NCBI RefSeq assembly: GCF_003626575.1
Contig: NZ_RBDY01000001.1
Span: forward strand, 558,001 to 622,000
DNA length: 64,000 nucleotides
From: Streptomyces radicis
GTDB taxonomy: Bacteria > Actinomycetota > Actinomycetes > Streptomycetales > Streptomycetaceae
Reading direction: 5' to 3'
Part shown: positions 24,720 through 33,671 of the stretch, piece after piece
Layout: each line of letters starts with the position of its first letter
Numbering within the stretch: the stretch's first letter is position 1
Translations under genes and position numbers: made by a program
The notes under the pieces: model-generated
Seen by the model: the letters and a program-made list of their open reading frames with translations, nothing else
What the model was told of the DNA's origin: nothing
The model's database searches: none

Positions 24720-25994
24720 TCACCGCTGGACGTGGGTGAGTGTCCCGAAGCCGAGGTCGTCGAAGCCGCCGCTCGTGGTGCCGTGGTCCCCGCCGCCGCC
24801 CTCGGGGCTGTTCGCCCTGGCGATGGCCGCGACATCGGGGGTGGCGAGGCCCCGCCGTCCCCAGTAGTGGTGGTAGACGCGCTCCCACACCGGCCTGACC
24901 TGGCCGCGGCCGCCCGCGCCGATCACCGTCTGCTCCCGCTGCGCGCAGTTCTGGCCGTTGCCCCAGCGGTACGTCGTGAACGGCACGTCGTTGCCGAGGT
25001 TGTAACGCGCCACATACGCACACGCCTTGAGGAAACGGTTGCCGTCGGCGCCGTAGAGGTCGACGCCCTGGTTCCACGCCATCTCGCAGACGGTCCCCAT
25101 CAGGCCGATCCCCATGATGCTGTGGGCCTGGTCCCGGCCGCTCTCCTGCCACTGCGCGAGGTCGGCGCCGTGGAGGAACGGCACGGCGTGGGGGAGTGAG
25201 CCGTTGCCCTCGCCGTTGTGGAAGTAGTCGACGGCGCGGTCGAACAGCGCCTGGTCGTCGTCGAGGATGCCGATGGCCATGAGCGCGGCCATGGTGCACA
25301 GGTCCCAGTTCGCCCAGTAGTTGGTGATGCAGGCGCCGTTGTGGTTGCGCAGGAAGTCGTCGCACAGGGGGAGGAAGACGCTCCGCAGCATCGACCGGAA
25401 GCGCGCCAGGTCGAAGCCGGGGTAGCCGCGCATGATCTCGGCCGTGTTGGCGAACTGGTAGCCGTAGATGCCCGCGGCGAGGAAGCGGTCGGCGTTGCCC
25501 GTGACCGTGGTGAGCGTTCCTGACCAGGCGTTGAGGATGTCGCGCGCCGTGTCGCCGTGCGCGGCGGCTCCGCTGATCTTCCAGCGCAGCGCGTTCTGGT
25601 AGGCGGCGTGGATGTCGTTGTAGAGCTGCGGGTAGTTCTGGCCCTCGCCGCCGCGGATGATCGTGTCCGTCGGGCGCGCGGTCCAGCTCGCCGAGGAGTG
25701 GCCGTTGGCGACCAGCCGGTCCCAACCCGCGATCCAGGGCTGGGTTCCCGCCGAGACGCGGGCCCTCATGCGGTCGAAGTCCGCTTCCCTGTGCAGCATC
25801 CCGGGATGGGTGAACGCCATCGGGCGCACGTCCGGGGCGCCGGTGGTCGGGGCGGCGGTGGGCTGGGCGCCGGTGGGCGGGGCGGCGAGCGCGGTGTGCG
25901 CGGCTCCCGCGACGACCGCGGCGCCGGTGCCGAGCACCGCGGCCTTGAGCATCCCGCGTCGGCTCGGCGTGGGGCGCGCGTGCTGTCCCTGCAT
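24720..25994 (-). CDS. Tat-exported alginate-lyase-family protein
   Basis: A 424-residue protein. The twin-Arg signal (SRRGMLKAAVLGTGAAVV...) ends near AHTALAAPP. The mature domain is (alpha/alpha)-toroid-like, with the Pfam alginate-lyase style FTHPGMLHREADFDRMRARV, YPQLYNDIHAAYQNALRWK, ITNYWANWDLCTMAALMAIG and GRDQAHSIMGIGLMGTVCEMAW. The Asn-Trp-x-x-Cys and His-Ser pair are likely active-site residues of this family of polyuronate lyases. ATG 25994 is used because GGAGG lies 9 nt upstream. It is divergent from the 1583-residue secreted protein, so both may be induced by the same polysaccharide. Confidence 0.85.
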   Translation of the reverse strand: MQGQHARPTPSRRGMLKAAVLGTGAAVVAGAAHTALAAPPTGAQPTAAPTTGAPDVRPMAFTHPGMLHREADFDRMRARVSAGTQPWIAGWDRLVANGHSSASWTARPTDTIIRGGEGQNYPQLYNDIHAAYQNALRWKISGAAAHGDTARDILNAWSGTLTTVTGNADRFLAAGIYGYQFANTAEIMRGYPGFDLARFRSMLRSVFLPLCDDFLRNHNGACITNYWANWDLCTMAALMAIGILDDDQALFDRAVDYFHNGEGNGSLPHAVPFLHGADLAQWQESGRDQAHSIMGIGLMGTVCEMAWNQGVDLYGADGNRFLKACAYVARYNLGNDVPFTTYRWGNGQNCAQREQTVIGAGGRGQVRPVWERVYHHYWGRRGLATPDVAAIARANSPEGGGGDHGTTSGGFDDLGFGTLTHVQR

Positions 25995-26093
25995 GAGCAC
26001 ATACCTCCGGAGTGTGGGGGGTTCGGTGGGGGGACCGACGTGCCGTCATCGTGGGGCCGGTCCACGCGTCCGGGCCCGTCCGCGCGCGGAATC

Positions 26094-26213
26094 GGAAAGT
26101 TTTCCACGGGGCGGCGGGCCGCCTCCCGCCGCGCCCGCCCAGGATCAACGTTCTCTGCCAGGGGCTCGGGGACCGACCGAGGGTCGCGGCGGAAAGTCCC
26201 AGCGCACTTTTCC
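26094..26213. promoter_or_regulatory. Paired GGAAAGT repeats in the divergent lyase promoter
   Basis: GGAAAGTTTTCC (26094-26105) is a near-palindrome. GGAAAGT...ACTTTTCC recurs as an inverted repeat at 26191-26213. Both lie in the 336-nt gap between the two secreted-protein genes and are AT-rich against the background. They are distinct from the 16-bp site at 26262 and may serve a second regulator, perhaps the second LacI protein. No gene was found in the gap. Confidence 0.4.
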
Positions 26214-26261
26214 TTGTCGAGGTGGTTCTCGTCGGCGGCGACCGGCGGTACCGTCCTCCGC

Positions 26262-26277
26262 TAGAAATCGTTTGCTA
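26262..26277. promoter_or_regulatory. LacI-type operator, site A
   Basis: TAGAAATCGTTTGCTA, 53 nt upstream of the 1583-residue protein start. It matches 14 of 16 positions of site B (31107-31122, read on the minus strand) and 13 of 16 of site C (36553-36568), and is partly self-complementary around a central CG, as LacI operators are. Confidence 0.65.
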
Positions 26278-26330
26278 TGACCGCTGTGACGTCGTGCCGC
26301 CATGACGTCGTACCGCTCGGAGGAGCCGAC

Positions 26331-29300
26331 ATGGGCATGCCGCACAGAGCCGCGTGGGGACCCCGGCGGGCGCTCACCGTGACCGTCCTGCTGGCGCTGC
26401 TGGCCGGGCTGCTCGCCGCCACGGGCACAGGACCGGCCGCCGCGGCGCCCCCCGCCGACCGCGGCCGCAACCTCGACCTGATCGTCTTCGGCGACGAGGA
26501 GTCCGAGGCCGCGCACGGCCTGGACGCGCCCGGCACCACCGTCGAGACCGGCGAGCCCGGCGAGCGCGCCAGGGTCGCCCAGCCGCTCGACCCGCCGGGG
26601 CCACGGGGCGCGGACCTGACGTTCACCATGGCCGTCGACCCCCTGGACCAGAACTATCTGACCGTCAGGTTCTGGGGCGGGGACACCAGCGCGGAGAAAA
26701 CGATCCTCTATGCCAACGGCGAGCAGGTGGGCTACCGGCGCCAGGGCGACTATGAGGCCATCAACCCCGGGCACGCCGCACCGGCGCCGGGCCGGTTCCT
26801 GTATGCGACCGCCATGCTGCCGCTCTCGGTCACCCGGGGCGAGGAGGCGGTCGAGATCACGCTGGCGTCGTTCGCCGACGACTTCGCGACGCCCCTGACC
26901 TCGCCCTCGCGCGGCTTCTACCGCGCGTATACGCACACCGACGCCCAGGTCGACATCTCTCGGGAGACGCTGCCCGCGTTCGAGCCGCCGACCGACGTGG
27001 CCGACGCCCTGTCGCCACAGGAGGAACAGGCGCTCGTCGACGGGTACACGCGGACCCAGATCGACAACGTCAACGGCATGTCGGCCTCGATCGACGCCTC
27101 CCGCACCGCGCGGCTCAGCATCGAGCGGTACAAGGACGATCTGCGGTTCTACGCCAGCGCGTTGACGACGGACTGGTCGCCCGCGCGGACGCCCGAGGAG
27201 AAGGCCGCCGCGCTGGAGCGGATCTTCCAGACCGTCGACAACCACGTCATCGACTACTACGGCGACACGATGCTTCTCGGCAACGGCGGCCACCAGTCCG
27301 ACTGGGGCGGCTACTACGGCGCCCTGGGCGAGGCGCTCTACATCGTGGAGAACCTCATCGCGGACGAGGACGTCTACGGGCGCGAGCGGTTCGAGGCGTT
27401 CCTCGACGAGCCGTTCGACACCGGCACCGAGGCCGGGGAGACCTCCCTGGCCTCCGCCGACCTCGACGGCGGCGAGCTGACCCGCCGCGCGGCGTGGGAG
27501 CGCACCCTCAAGGCCAACTTCGACTTCGCCCGCTCCCGGCTGTCCTACATCTTCAACCAGGTGATGTACACCTACGAGGGCGCCTGGGAGGCGCACGAGG
27601 GACTGCGGGTCATCGGCAGCGACTTCTACGAGGGCAAGGAGCGCAGCCACGCCATCGTCCGCGAGGCGCTCGGCATCGCGCCGTTCCTCGGCGAGGAGAT
27701 CCTCGTCGGCCCCGACGGCCAGGACCTCGACCTCTTCCACTCGCTCTTCCAGCACGACAGGACCGCGCGCTACACCGACGACTACCGGCTGATCGTGATG
27801 AAGGGCCTGGCCACGAGCGACCTGGACGAGGACGGCGCGGTCCGCCGCCGCCTCCCGCTGGGCGAGCACCACCCCACCATCACGGCCGCGGGCCTCACCC
27901 GGGAGAACGGCTACGTCGGCAACTACGGCGAGTCCACCAACTACTACCCCGAGTGGTTCCATCGCACCTGGGGGCACGAGGGCGACGAGGAGCTGAACGA
28001 CGAGATCCTGCGCATCACCCTGCGGAACTTCCACGCCAGGGCCCACACCCGCTACAGCGACACCGACGCGAACGGCGACCGCGTCATGCGCATGAACCAG
28101 GTCGTCGACGAGCGCAACACCGCCTTCCCCGGCAAGCTCGCCTACACCAGCGTGGACCGCCCGATGCACTACGCGTCGCTCGAACGGCACATGGCGGAGA
28201 ACGCCGGGCGCTACGCCGGTGCGGAGTGGTCCGACACCTGGCGGCACGCCGCCGAGGCCGTCGGATCCATGCAGCAACAGCTCGCCGACCACCAGTACTT
28301 CAACCACTTCGCCACCAACACCCGCGCCAAGTGGCGCGAGGACCTGCGCCTCGCCGACACCTACGCCTATGTCACCGGCGGACGCGCCGCCCACGACCGG
28401 TTCGACGGCGAGGCGCTCGCGGGCGTCGTGCTGCCGCAGACGGACTTCCGCCGCTACACCGACGAGCAGCTCGCCGAGCTGGGCGTGGACCGCGCCGACC
28501 AGGAGCGTTCCGCCTGGGTGGACATCGACAACGCGTTCGTCTCGCTGCGCGACGGCGACACCCGCGTCTTCGCCGCGCTCAACGAGCGGCAGCGCGGCTA
28601 CGCGGGCAACGGCCGCCTCCACGTCCAGCGCGGCGACCACGACGCGGTCGTGCAGATCGAGACCGAGGGCGTCTTCCCCTACGAGGACTACTACGGCCGC
28701 ATGGACAACATCGACGTCGACTTCATGGAGGACCAGCAGACCGGCGGCGGCGACGCCCCGCAGGCCCTGGCGGGGGAGATCGCGCCGATCGTCCTCCAGC
28801 CGGGCGTCGGCGAGGTGCGGCGGGAGAACTTCGAGGCCGACCACGCCTACTCCGGCTACCCCGACCTGCTGACGGCCCAGTACGGCACCTACTTCTTCGC
28901 GTTCAACACCACGCGCGAGGCGTACGGCAACGAGACCACCCACCGCGTCCGGCTGCCCGACGGCGTCGGCGGGCGGGTCCTCGACCTGGTCTCGGGCGAC
29001 GAACTGCCCGTCCGTGACGGCGCGATCAGCCTCGCGCCGCACTCCGCCGCCGTTCTCGTGCTCGAAGAACCCGTCACCGAACGCAGGCCGTCCAACGTCG
29101 ACTTCACCCGCGCCGTCCCTGGCGACGGCGAGGTCGCGCTGAGCTGGAGCCCGTCGGCGGGGGCCGAGTCGTACACCGTTCGGCGGGCGACCCGCGAGGG
29201 CGGCGACCACCGGATCGTCGCGCGCGGCGTCACCGCGACGGACTGGGTCGACGAGGACGCGCGGAACGGCCGCACGTACGTCTACACCGTCACGCCGGTG

Positions 29301-31082
29301 AACCGGCACGGCGCGGGCAACGCCTCCTACCGCGCCGAGGCCGAGCTGACCGAGCCGGTCTCCCGGCGGCTCGCGGGCTCAGGATGGCGCGACGACCGAC
29401 TCGGATCGATCACGTCGGGGCGGGCCCGCGTCTCCCCGGACGGGATCGCCATCTCCGGCGGCGACGGCGCGGGCCTCGGCGAGGGCGACGACTACCGGGT
29501 CGAGAGCCGCGACATCGACGACGCCCTGCACTTCGTCAGCCGCCCCCTCACCGGCACGGGCACCGTCACCGCGCGGCTCGACGCCCACGAGGGACCGGCG
29601 ACCGGTGTGATGCTGCGCGACTCCCACGACGCCGACACCCGTGACGACCGCTACGTCTACTTCGGCGCCGACGAGGACGGCGACCTGGTACTCGCCAACA
29701 GGTCGCGCGACAGCCGCCACGACTGGCAGGACGAGATCCGCAGCCCCCTCGCCGTCCCCGCCGACGGCATGAACGCCGCCTCCCACCCGTGGCTCCGCCT
29801 CCGAAGGGACGCCGAGACCGGGCTCGTGACGGCGTTCGCCTCGGCGGACGGCGCGGCGTGGGAGTACGCCGGGCAGCTGTTCACGCCGTTCGCGCCGGGC
29901 GTGCACGCCGGGGTGACCGCGGCCGGGGCGGGCTCGTTCGGCGCCGTCGAGGTGGACCGCACGGCGCCGGGCGCGGTGCTGCCCCACGCGCGGCGCGACG
30001 CGGACCGGGTCACGCTCGCCTGGAACAAGCCCAAGGACGCCGTGTGGTTCGAGGTGTACCGCACCGGCGAAGCCCGCACCGCGGAGCGCGACCCCGCGAG
30101 GCACCCGCGCGGCTGGGAGCGCGTCGCGGAGGGGCGTGAGACCACCGCGACCGACCGGCTGCGCACCGGGAACGCCTTCTACACGGTTGTCGCCCGGCTC
30201 GCCGACGGCGGGCACCGCACATCCGAACGCCCGGTCCTGGCCACCGCGGAGTCCCTCGCGGAGGTCATCGCCAGGGCCGAGGCGCTGCCGCCCGACGCCC
30301 ACACCCGCGGCAGCCACTTCCTCTTCGCCGAGGAGGTCGCCGCCGTCAAGGCGGCGGCCGCGGAGCCCGAGCCCGACGTGCCCGCCCTGGTCGACCGCCT
30401 CCACGCGGCCCACGACCTGCTGGTCTCCCGCGACACCCTGCGCGAACCGTTCCCGGTCACCCAGGACATGGTGCTCGCCTCCACCCCGCCATGGGGCGGC
30501 GGCGGCACCCCGGGGGACAACGCCTGGCGCGCGTTCGACGGGGACACCGCGACGTTCACCGACACCACGGCTGCCACGAGCTGGATCACCGTCGACCCCG
30601 GCGACCTGGGGCCGATCCCGGTCGACGCGGTGCGCCTCCACCCCCGCGCCAGCCATCCGGCGCGGGCCAACGGCACCGTGTTCCAGGGGTCGGACGACGG
30701 CGGGCTGACCTGGGAGACGTTCCACACCGTCGAAGGCGTCGCCGAGGTCCGCTGGTACGACATGCCGCTCGACGAACCGGTGAGCCACCGGCTGATCAGG
30801 ATCCTCGACGACCACGACGGCCGGGCGAACCTGGCCGAGGTCCAGCTGCGCGCCCGCACGGTCGACACCACGCTGGCGGCGCTGCTGCTCGGCCGGGCGG
30901 CCGAGGTCGAGCGGGACCGGCACCCCGCCGAGGCGCTGGCCGCGCTCGACGCCGCCGTCGCCGCGGCCGAGGAGGCCATCGGGGCGGCGGAGCAGGGCGC
31001 CGTGGACGCCGCGGCGGAAGGGCTGCGCGCCGCGCTCGCCGCGCTCGCCGCGCTCGACGGGTCGGCGAACGGGGCAGGTTGA
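26331..31082 (+). CDS. Giant secreted multidomain polysaccharide-active protein
   Basis: A 1583-residue protein with a Sec signal (about residues 1-38). An N-terminal beta-sandwich (to ~200) precedes a large helical domain (~225-760) with NGGHQSDWGGYYGALGEALY, YGESTNYYPEWFHRTWGHEG and DHQYFNHFATNTRAKWREDL. This domain resembles (alpha/alpha) toroid lyases, and its Tyr/His/Asn-rich segments are likely catalytic. Then come a beta region to ~915, a fibronectin-III module (~920-1005), a laminin-G/DUF1349-like module (~1025-1210), a second FN3 (~1213-1300), a FIVAR-like helix pair, an F5/8 (CBM32-like) module (~1375-1515) and a final helical FIVAR-like repeat. No known lyase family is recognised with certainty. 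ATG 26331 follows GGAGGAG. Matching 16-bp operators lie on both sides of the gene. Confidence 0.8.
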   Translation: MGMPHRAAWGPRRALTVTVLLALLAGLLAATGTGPAAAAPPADRGRNLDLIVFGDEESEAAHGLDAPGTTVETGEPGERARVAQPLDPPGPRGADLTFTMAVDPLDQNYLTVRFWGGDTSAEKTILYANGEQVGYRRQGDYEAINPGHAAPAPGRFLYATAMLPLSVTRGEEAVEITLASFADDFATPLTSPSRGFYRAYTHTDAQVDISRETLPAFEPPTDVADALSPQEEQALVDGYTRTQIDNVNGMSASIDASRTARLSIERYKDDLRFYASALTTDWSPARTPEEKAAALERIFQTVDNHVIDYYGDTMLLGNGGHQSDWGGYYGALGEALYIVENLIADEDVYGRERFEAFLDEPFDTGTEAGETSLASADLDGGELTRRAAWERTLKANFDFARSRLSYIFNQVMYTYEGAWEAHEGLRVIGSDFYEGKERSHAIVREALGIAPFLGEEILVGPDGQDLDLFHSLFQHDRTARYTDDYRLIVMKGLATSDLDEDGAVRRRLPLGEHHPTITAAGLTRENGYVGNYGESTNYYPEWFHRTWGHEGDEELNDEILRITLRNFHARAHTRYSDTDANGDRVMRMNQVVDERNTAFPGKLAYTSVDRPMHYASLERHMAENAGRYAGAEWSDTWRHAAEAVGSMQQQLADHQYFNHFATNTRAKWREDLRLADTYAYVTGGRAAHDRFDGEALAGVVLPQTDFRRYTDEQLAELGVDRADQERSAWVDIDNAFVSLRDGDTRVFAALNERQRGYAGNGRLHVQRGDHDAVVQIETEGVFPYEDYYGRMDNIDVDFMEDQQTGGGDAPQALAGEIAPIVLQPGVGEVRRENFEADHAYSGYPDLLTAQYGTYFFAFNTTREAYGNETTHRVRLPDGVGGRVLDLVSGDELPVRDGAISLAPHSAAVLVLEEPVTERRPSNVDFTRAVPGDGEVALSWSPSAGAESYTVRRATREGGDHRIVARGVTATDWVDEDARNGRTYVYTVTPVNRHGAGNASYRAEAELTEPVSRRLAGSGWRDDRLGSITSGRARVSPDGIAISGGDGAGLGEGDDYRVESRDIDDALHFVSRPLTGTGTVTARLDAHEGPATGVMLRDSHDADTRDDRYVYFGADEDGDLVLANRSRDSRHDWQDEIRSPLAVPADGMNAASHPWLRLRRDAETGLVTAFASADGAAWEYAGQLFTPFAPGVHAGVTAAGAGSFGAVEVDRTAPGAVLPHARRDADRVTLAWNKPKDAVWFEVYRTGEARTAERDPARHPRGWERVAEGRETTATDRLRTGNAFYTVVARLADGGHRTSERPVLATAESLAEVIARAEALPPDAHTRGSHFLFAEEVAAVKAAAAEPEPDVPALVDRLHAAHDLLVSRDTLREPFPVTQDMVLASTPPWGGGGTPGDNAWRAFDGDTATFTDTTAATSWITVDPGDLGPIPVDAVRLHPRASHPARANGTVFQGSDDGGLTWETFHTVEGVAEVRWYDMPLDEPVSHRLIRILDDHDGRANLAEVQLRARTVDTTLAALLLGRAAEVERDRHPAEALAALDAAVAAAEEAIGAAEQGAVDAAAEGLRAALAALAALDGSANGAG

Positions 31083-31106
31083 CCGGCCGTCCGCGGCCAC
31101 ATAGGT

Positions 31107-31122
31107 TAGAGAACGATTTCTA
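31107..31122. promoter_or_regulatory. LacI-type operator, site B
   Basis: TAGAGAACGATTTCTA, 24 nt after the giant protein's stop and 39 nt before the D-2-hydroxyacid dehydrogenase start. Its complement differs from site A at two positions. The flanks TAGA/TCTA make it the most symmetric copy. Confidence 0.65.
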
Positions 31123-31161
31123 GATGGCCGGTTCTCCGGATGGCCAGGAGGGACTTTCCCC

Positions 31162-32166
31162 ATGTCCGAGCGTCCCTCGGTGGTGTTCGCCCTGGAGCGG
31201 CGTCACCTTCCCCTGCTCTTCCCACCCGAGGTGATGTCGCGGCTCACCGCGCTGGCCGACGTCGACCCCGGGGTCGTCCTCGACCCGCGGGACCCGGCGT
31301 CCCTCGATCCGCTGGCGCGCGTGGACGTCCTGATCACCGGCTGGGGCTGCCCGCCGCTCGGCCGGGACATGCTCGACGCCGCGCCCCGCCTGCGCGCCGT
31401 GCTGCACACCGGCGGGTCCGTGAAGTCCCTTCTCGCGCCCGAGGGTTGGGCCCGCGGCCTGGTCGTCTCATCGGCCGCGGCGGCCAACGCCCTGCCCGTC
31501 GCCGAGTACACGCTCGGCATGATCCTGCTCTCCGGCAAGGGCGTCTTCGAGCTGCGGGAGCGCCTTCGGGCCGAGCGTTCCTTCGTGCTGGGCCAGGTGC
31601 ACAGGTCCCTGGGGAACGTGGGCCGCAGGGTCGGCCTCATCGGCGCCTCGCGCATCGGGCGCCGGGTCGTCGAGCTGCTGCGGCCCTTCGACTTCGACGT
31701 GCTCCTCCACGACCCGTATGTGACGGGGGACGAGGCGCGCGCCCTCGGCGTTCGCAAGGTCGAGCTGGCCGAGCTCCTGACCGAGAGCGACGTCGTCAGC
31801 GTCCACGCGCCCGCGACCCCGGAGACGCGCCACCTGGTCGACCGGGCCGGACTCGCGCTGATGAGGGACGGCGCGGTGCTGCTCAACACCTCGCGCGGCA
31901 GCCTCATCGACCACGACGCGCTGACCGACGAGCTGGTCGCCGGGCGCCTGCGGGCCATCCTCGACGTCACCGAGCCGGAGCCGCTGCCCGCCGCCTCACC
32001 CCTGTACGACCTGCCCAACGCGCTGCTGACCCCGCACATCGCGGGCTCCCACGGCAACGAGCTGCGCCGCCTCGGCCTCACCGCCGTCGAGGAGCTGGAA
32101 CGGCTCCTCGCCGGGCGCCCCCTGCACCACCGCGTCGAGCACGGCGACCTGCACAGGGCCGCCTGA
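31162..32166 (+). CDS. D-isomer-specific 2-hydroxyacid dehydrogenase
   Basis: A 334-residue NAD(P)-dependent dehydrogenase. The Rossmann loop is VGLIGASRIGRRVVELL near residue 157. Catalytic Arg is in LLNTSRGSLIDHDAL, Glu in the VTEPEPLPAASPLY segment and His in LLTPHIAGSHGNELRR. The family oxidises or reduces 2-hydroxyacids such as glycerate, glyoxylate or sugar-derived acids. It is co-regulated, by site B, with the secreted polysaccharide-active protein, so a role in metabolism of a uronic or aldonic acid product is inferred. It lacks the ACT domain of serine-pathway PGDHs. Confidence 0.9.
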   Translation: MSERPSVVFALERRHLPLLFPPEVMSRLTALADVDPGVVLDPRDPASLDPLARVDVLITGWGCPPLGRDMLDAAPRLRAVLHTGGSVKSLLAPEGWARGLVVSSAAAANALPVAEYTLGMILLSGKGVFELRERLRAERSFVLGQVHRSLGNVGRRVGLIGASRIGRRVVELLRPFDFDVLLHDPYVTGDEARALGVRKVELAELLTESDVVSVHAPATPETRHLVDRAGLALMRDGAVLLNTSRGSLIDHDALTDELVAGRLRAILDVTEPEPLPAASPLYDLPNALLTPHIAGSHGNELRRLGLTAVEELERLLAGRPLHHRVEHGDLHRAA

Positions 32167-32205
32167 ACGGGCCCGTTCGCGCAGTCCCGCGCGACGGGCG
32201 CGCGG

Positions 32206-32286
32206 CCGACGGTGTGGACGCGCCCGGCCCAGGAGTACGCCCGCTCCGTCGGGGCGCCCGAGCCGCAGCTGGACCGGGGCGGCTGA
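32206..32286 (+). pseudogene. Short coding remnant
   Basis: An open stretch in one frame reads VWTRPAQEYARSVGAPEPQL-DRGG before a stop at about 32284-32286. Its composition is protein-like, but it has no start or upstream domain. It may be the 3' end of a lost gene between the dehydrogenase and the lipoprotein. Family unknown. Confidence 0.25.
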
Positions 32287-32356
32287 ACGGCGCGAACCGA
32301 GGGCGCCGTTGACGCGTCGAAGGGACGGAGACCCTGCGGCGAAGGGAGGACCGGCG

Positions 32357-33004
32357 ATGCGCCTGGGCCTGGCGATCACGGCGGCGGTCGCCGTGGGCAC
32401 CCTCGTCGGCTGTGGCGGGGGCGACCCCGGCGGCGACGGCGCGCGGACGCCACCCGTCCCGCTCGACGTCGCCCTCGACGCGGACCTCGGCGTCGGCGCG
32501 CCCACCGGGCCCGACCACCCGCCGGGCACGTCGGGTCTTGTCGCCGACTACACCGTCACCAACAACGCCGACGTCCCCGTGCTCGTGGTGGAACGGCGGC
32601 CCGCGGACATCACGCCGACCGTCGACGTGCCGCTCCCGGACACCGCCGAGTCCAGCTGGGTCTACGCGGACGACTCCGGGCGCGTCCTCGTCACCAAGGA
32701 GATGTTCGCGCCCGTCGACGCCGACGCCGGGGCCGCTCACCGGGCCCCCGCGGTGCGGCTCGAGCCCGGCGAGAGCGTCACCGCCCGGGCCTTCGCCCTG
32801 ACCCCGTTGCGGCGGATCGTGCCCGACCCCGACGTCTTCGTGGTGCCGGGACCGAGCGCCGTGCCGGCCGAGGCCACGTCGTGGTCGTTCTGCGTCCAGG
32901 TCGCCCCTGACCCCGGCGAGAGCGGCCCACCGACGATGGCCGACCACACCCCCGACCGCGCGCTCGTCTGCTCGGCGGCGGGCGGCCGCGCCGCGGCGGG
33001 ATGA
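32357..33004 (+). CDS. Small lipoprotein of unknown function
   Basis: A 215-residue predicted lipoprotein: the signal AITAAVAVGTLVGC gives a lipobox Cys near residue 19, then a Gly-rich linker. The mature part is beta-rich (SGLVADYTVTNNADVPVLVVER, VLVTKEMFAPVDADA, LEPGESVTARAFALTPL), resembling an immunoglobulin-like or DUF4352-like sandwich, with two Cys near the end (WSFCVQV, RALVCSA) that could pair. ATG 32357 follows GGGAGGA. No function is evident. It is convergent with the broken methyltransferase. Confidence 0.75.
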   Translation: MRLGLAITAAVAVGTLVGCGGGDPGGDGARTPPVPLDVALDADLGVGAPTGPDHPPGTSGLVADYTVTNNADVPVLVVERRPADITPTVDVPLPDTAESSWVYADDSGRVLVTKEMFAPVDADAGAAHRAPAVRLEPGESVTARAFALTPLRRIVPDPDVFVVPGPSAVPAEATSWSFCVQVAPDPGESGPPTMADHTPDRALVCSAAGGRAAAG

Positions 33005-33024
33005 GCGGACGGAGCGCCCGGTGC

Positions 33025-33279
33025 GGCGGGCTCAGCCGCCGAGCGGCGTTGCGGAAGCACGCGACCTGCTCGGCCTGGGCGAGCAACCGGCACCCCACGT
33101 CGCGCCAGGGGGACGGCCACCCGGCCGGTGCCGATGGCGAACTCGAGCGCCGATCCACCATCGGCGAGCTCGGCCAGGCGATCCACCGTGGGCTCGAGCA
33201 CCTCCGCCGCGAACATGCCGATGCCGGGCGTGTCGTAGCCCTCGGCGACTTCGGCGTCCCAGATCTCTTCGTGCCGCAC
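33025..33279 (-). pseudogene. Broken SAM methyltransferase (internal deletion and frameshift)
   Basis: From GTG 33279 the frame encodes a normal methyltransferase N-terminus (EEIWDAEVAEGYDTPGIGMF, ALEFAIGTGRVAVPLARRGV). It then jumps in another frame to AQAEQVACFRNAARRL, a segment that in intact relatives lies ~70 residues further on, before GGRFV. So motif II and the active centre are deleted, the frame is shifted, and everything after ARRL is gone. The GTG and N-terminus are well preserved, suggesting fairly recent decay. It marks the left edge of a lower-GC islet. Confidence 0.7.
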
Positions 33280-33671
33280 GCCGTCAAACGATCCCCGGAG
33301 CGATCACCTGTGTCGACAGGTTTTCGATCACCGTGGACTCCACACACCCGCTGGGCTCGTGGGCCGATGAGGGTCCTCTCGCGGCCGAGTGCCCGTTTGT
33401 GACCCCCGGTCTTGAACGGGGTCCACTGCTCGCGGCGGGCCGTGGTCGTTGGCTCCTCGGTCACCCGCCTCGCAGGGGAAGACGAGCACGACGATGGACC
33501 CGAGCGGGATGGTCCCGGCAGGTCCCGGCCGGGTTCGGGGGCTGCGGTGCATGGCAAGGGTCTGCGGCATGCCTCGCACCAGAGCTGTCACGAACTCCGA
33601 AGCCCGCTGCTCCTCGTCCCGGGCCGGTCGCCGACCTCCCGGGCTGGTGACGGTGGGGTACAACTGTCGGC
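33280..33671. other. Intergenic 392-bp stretch, no gene identified
   Basis: Several overlapping open frames exist on both strands, but none has a ribosome site, family motif or the local codon bias. GC content is visibly lower than in the flanks. It probably holds the promoter of the nitrilase-type gene at 33672 plus decayed sequence. Confidence 0.5.

Noticed and set aside
26145..29309. 1054-codon minus-strand open frame
   Set aside because: It is the complement of the giant secreted protein, with low-complexity Val/Gly/Arg composition and no start context.
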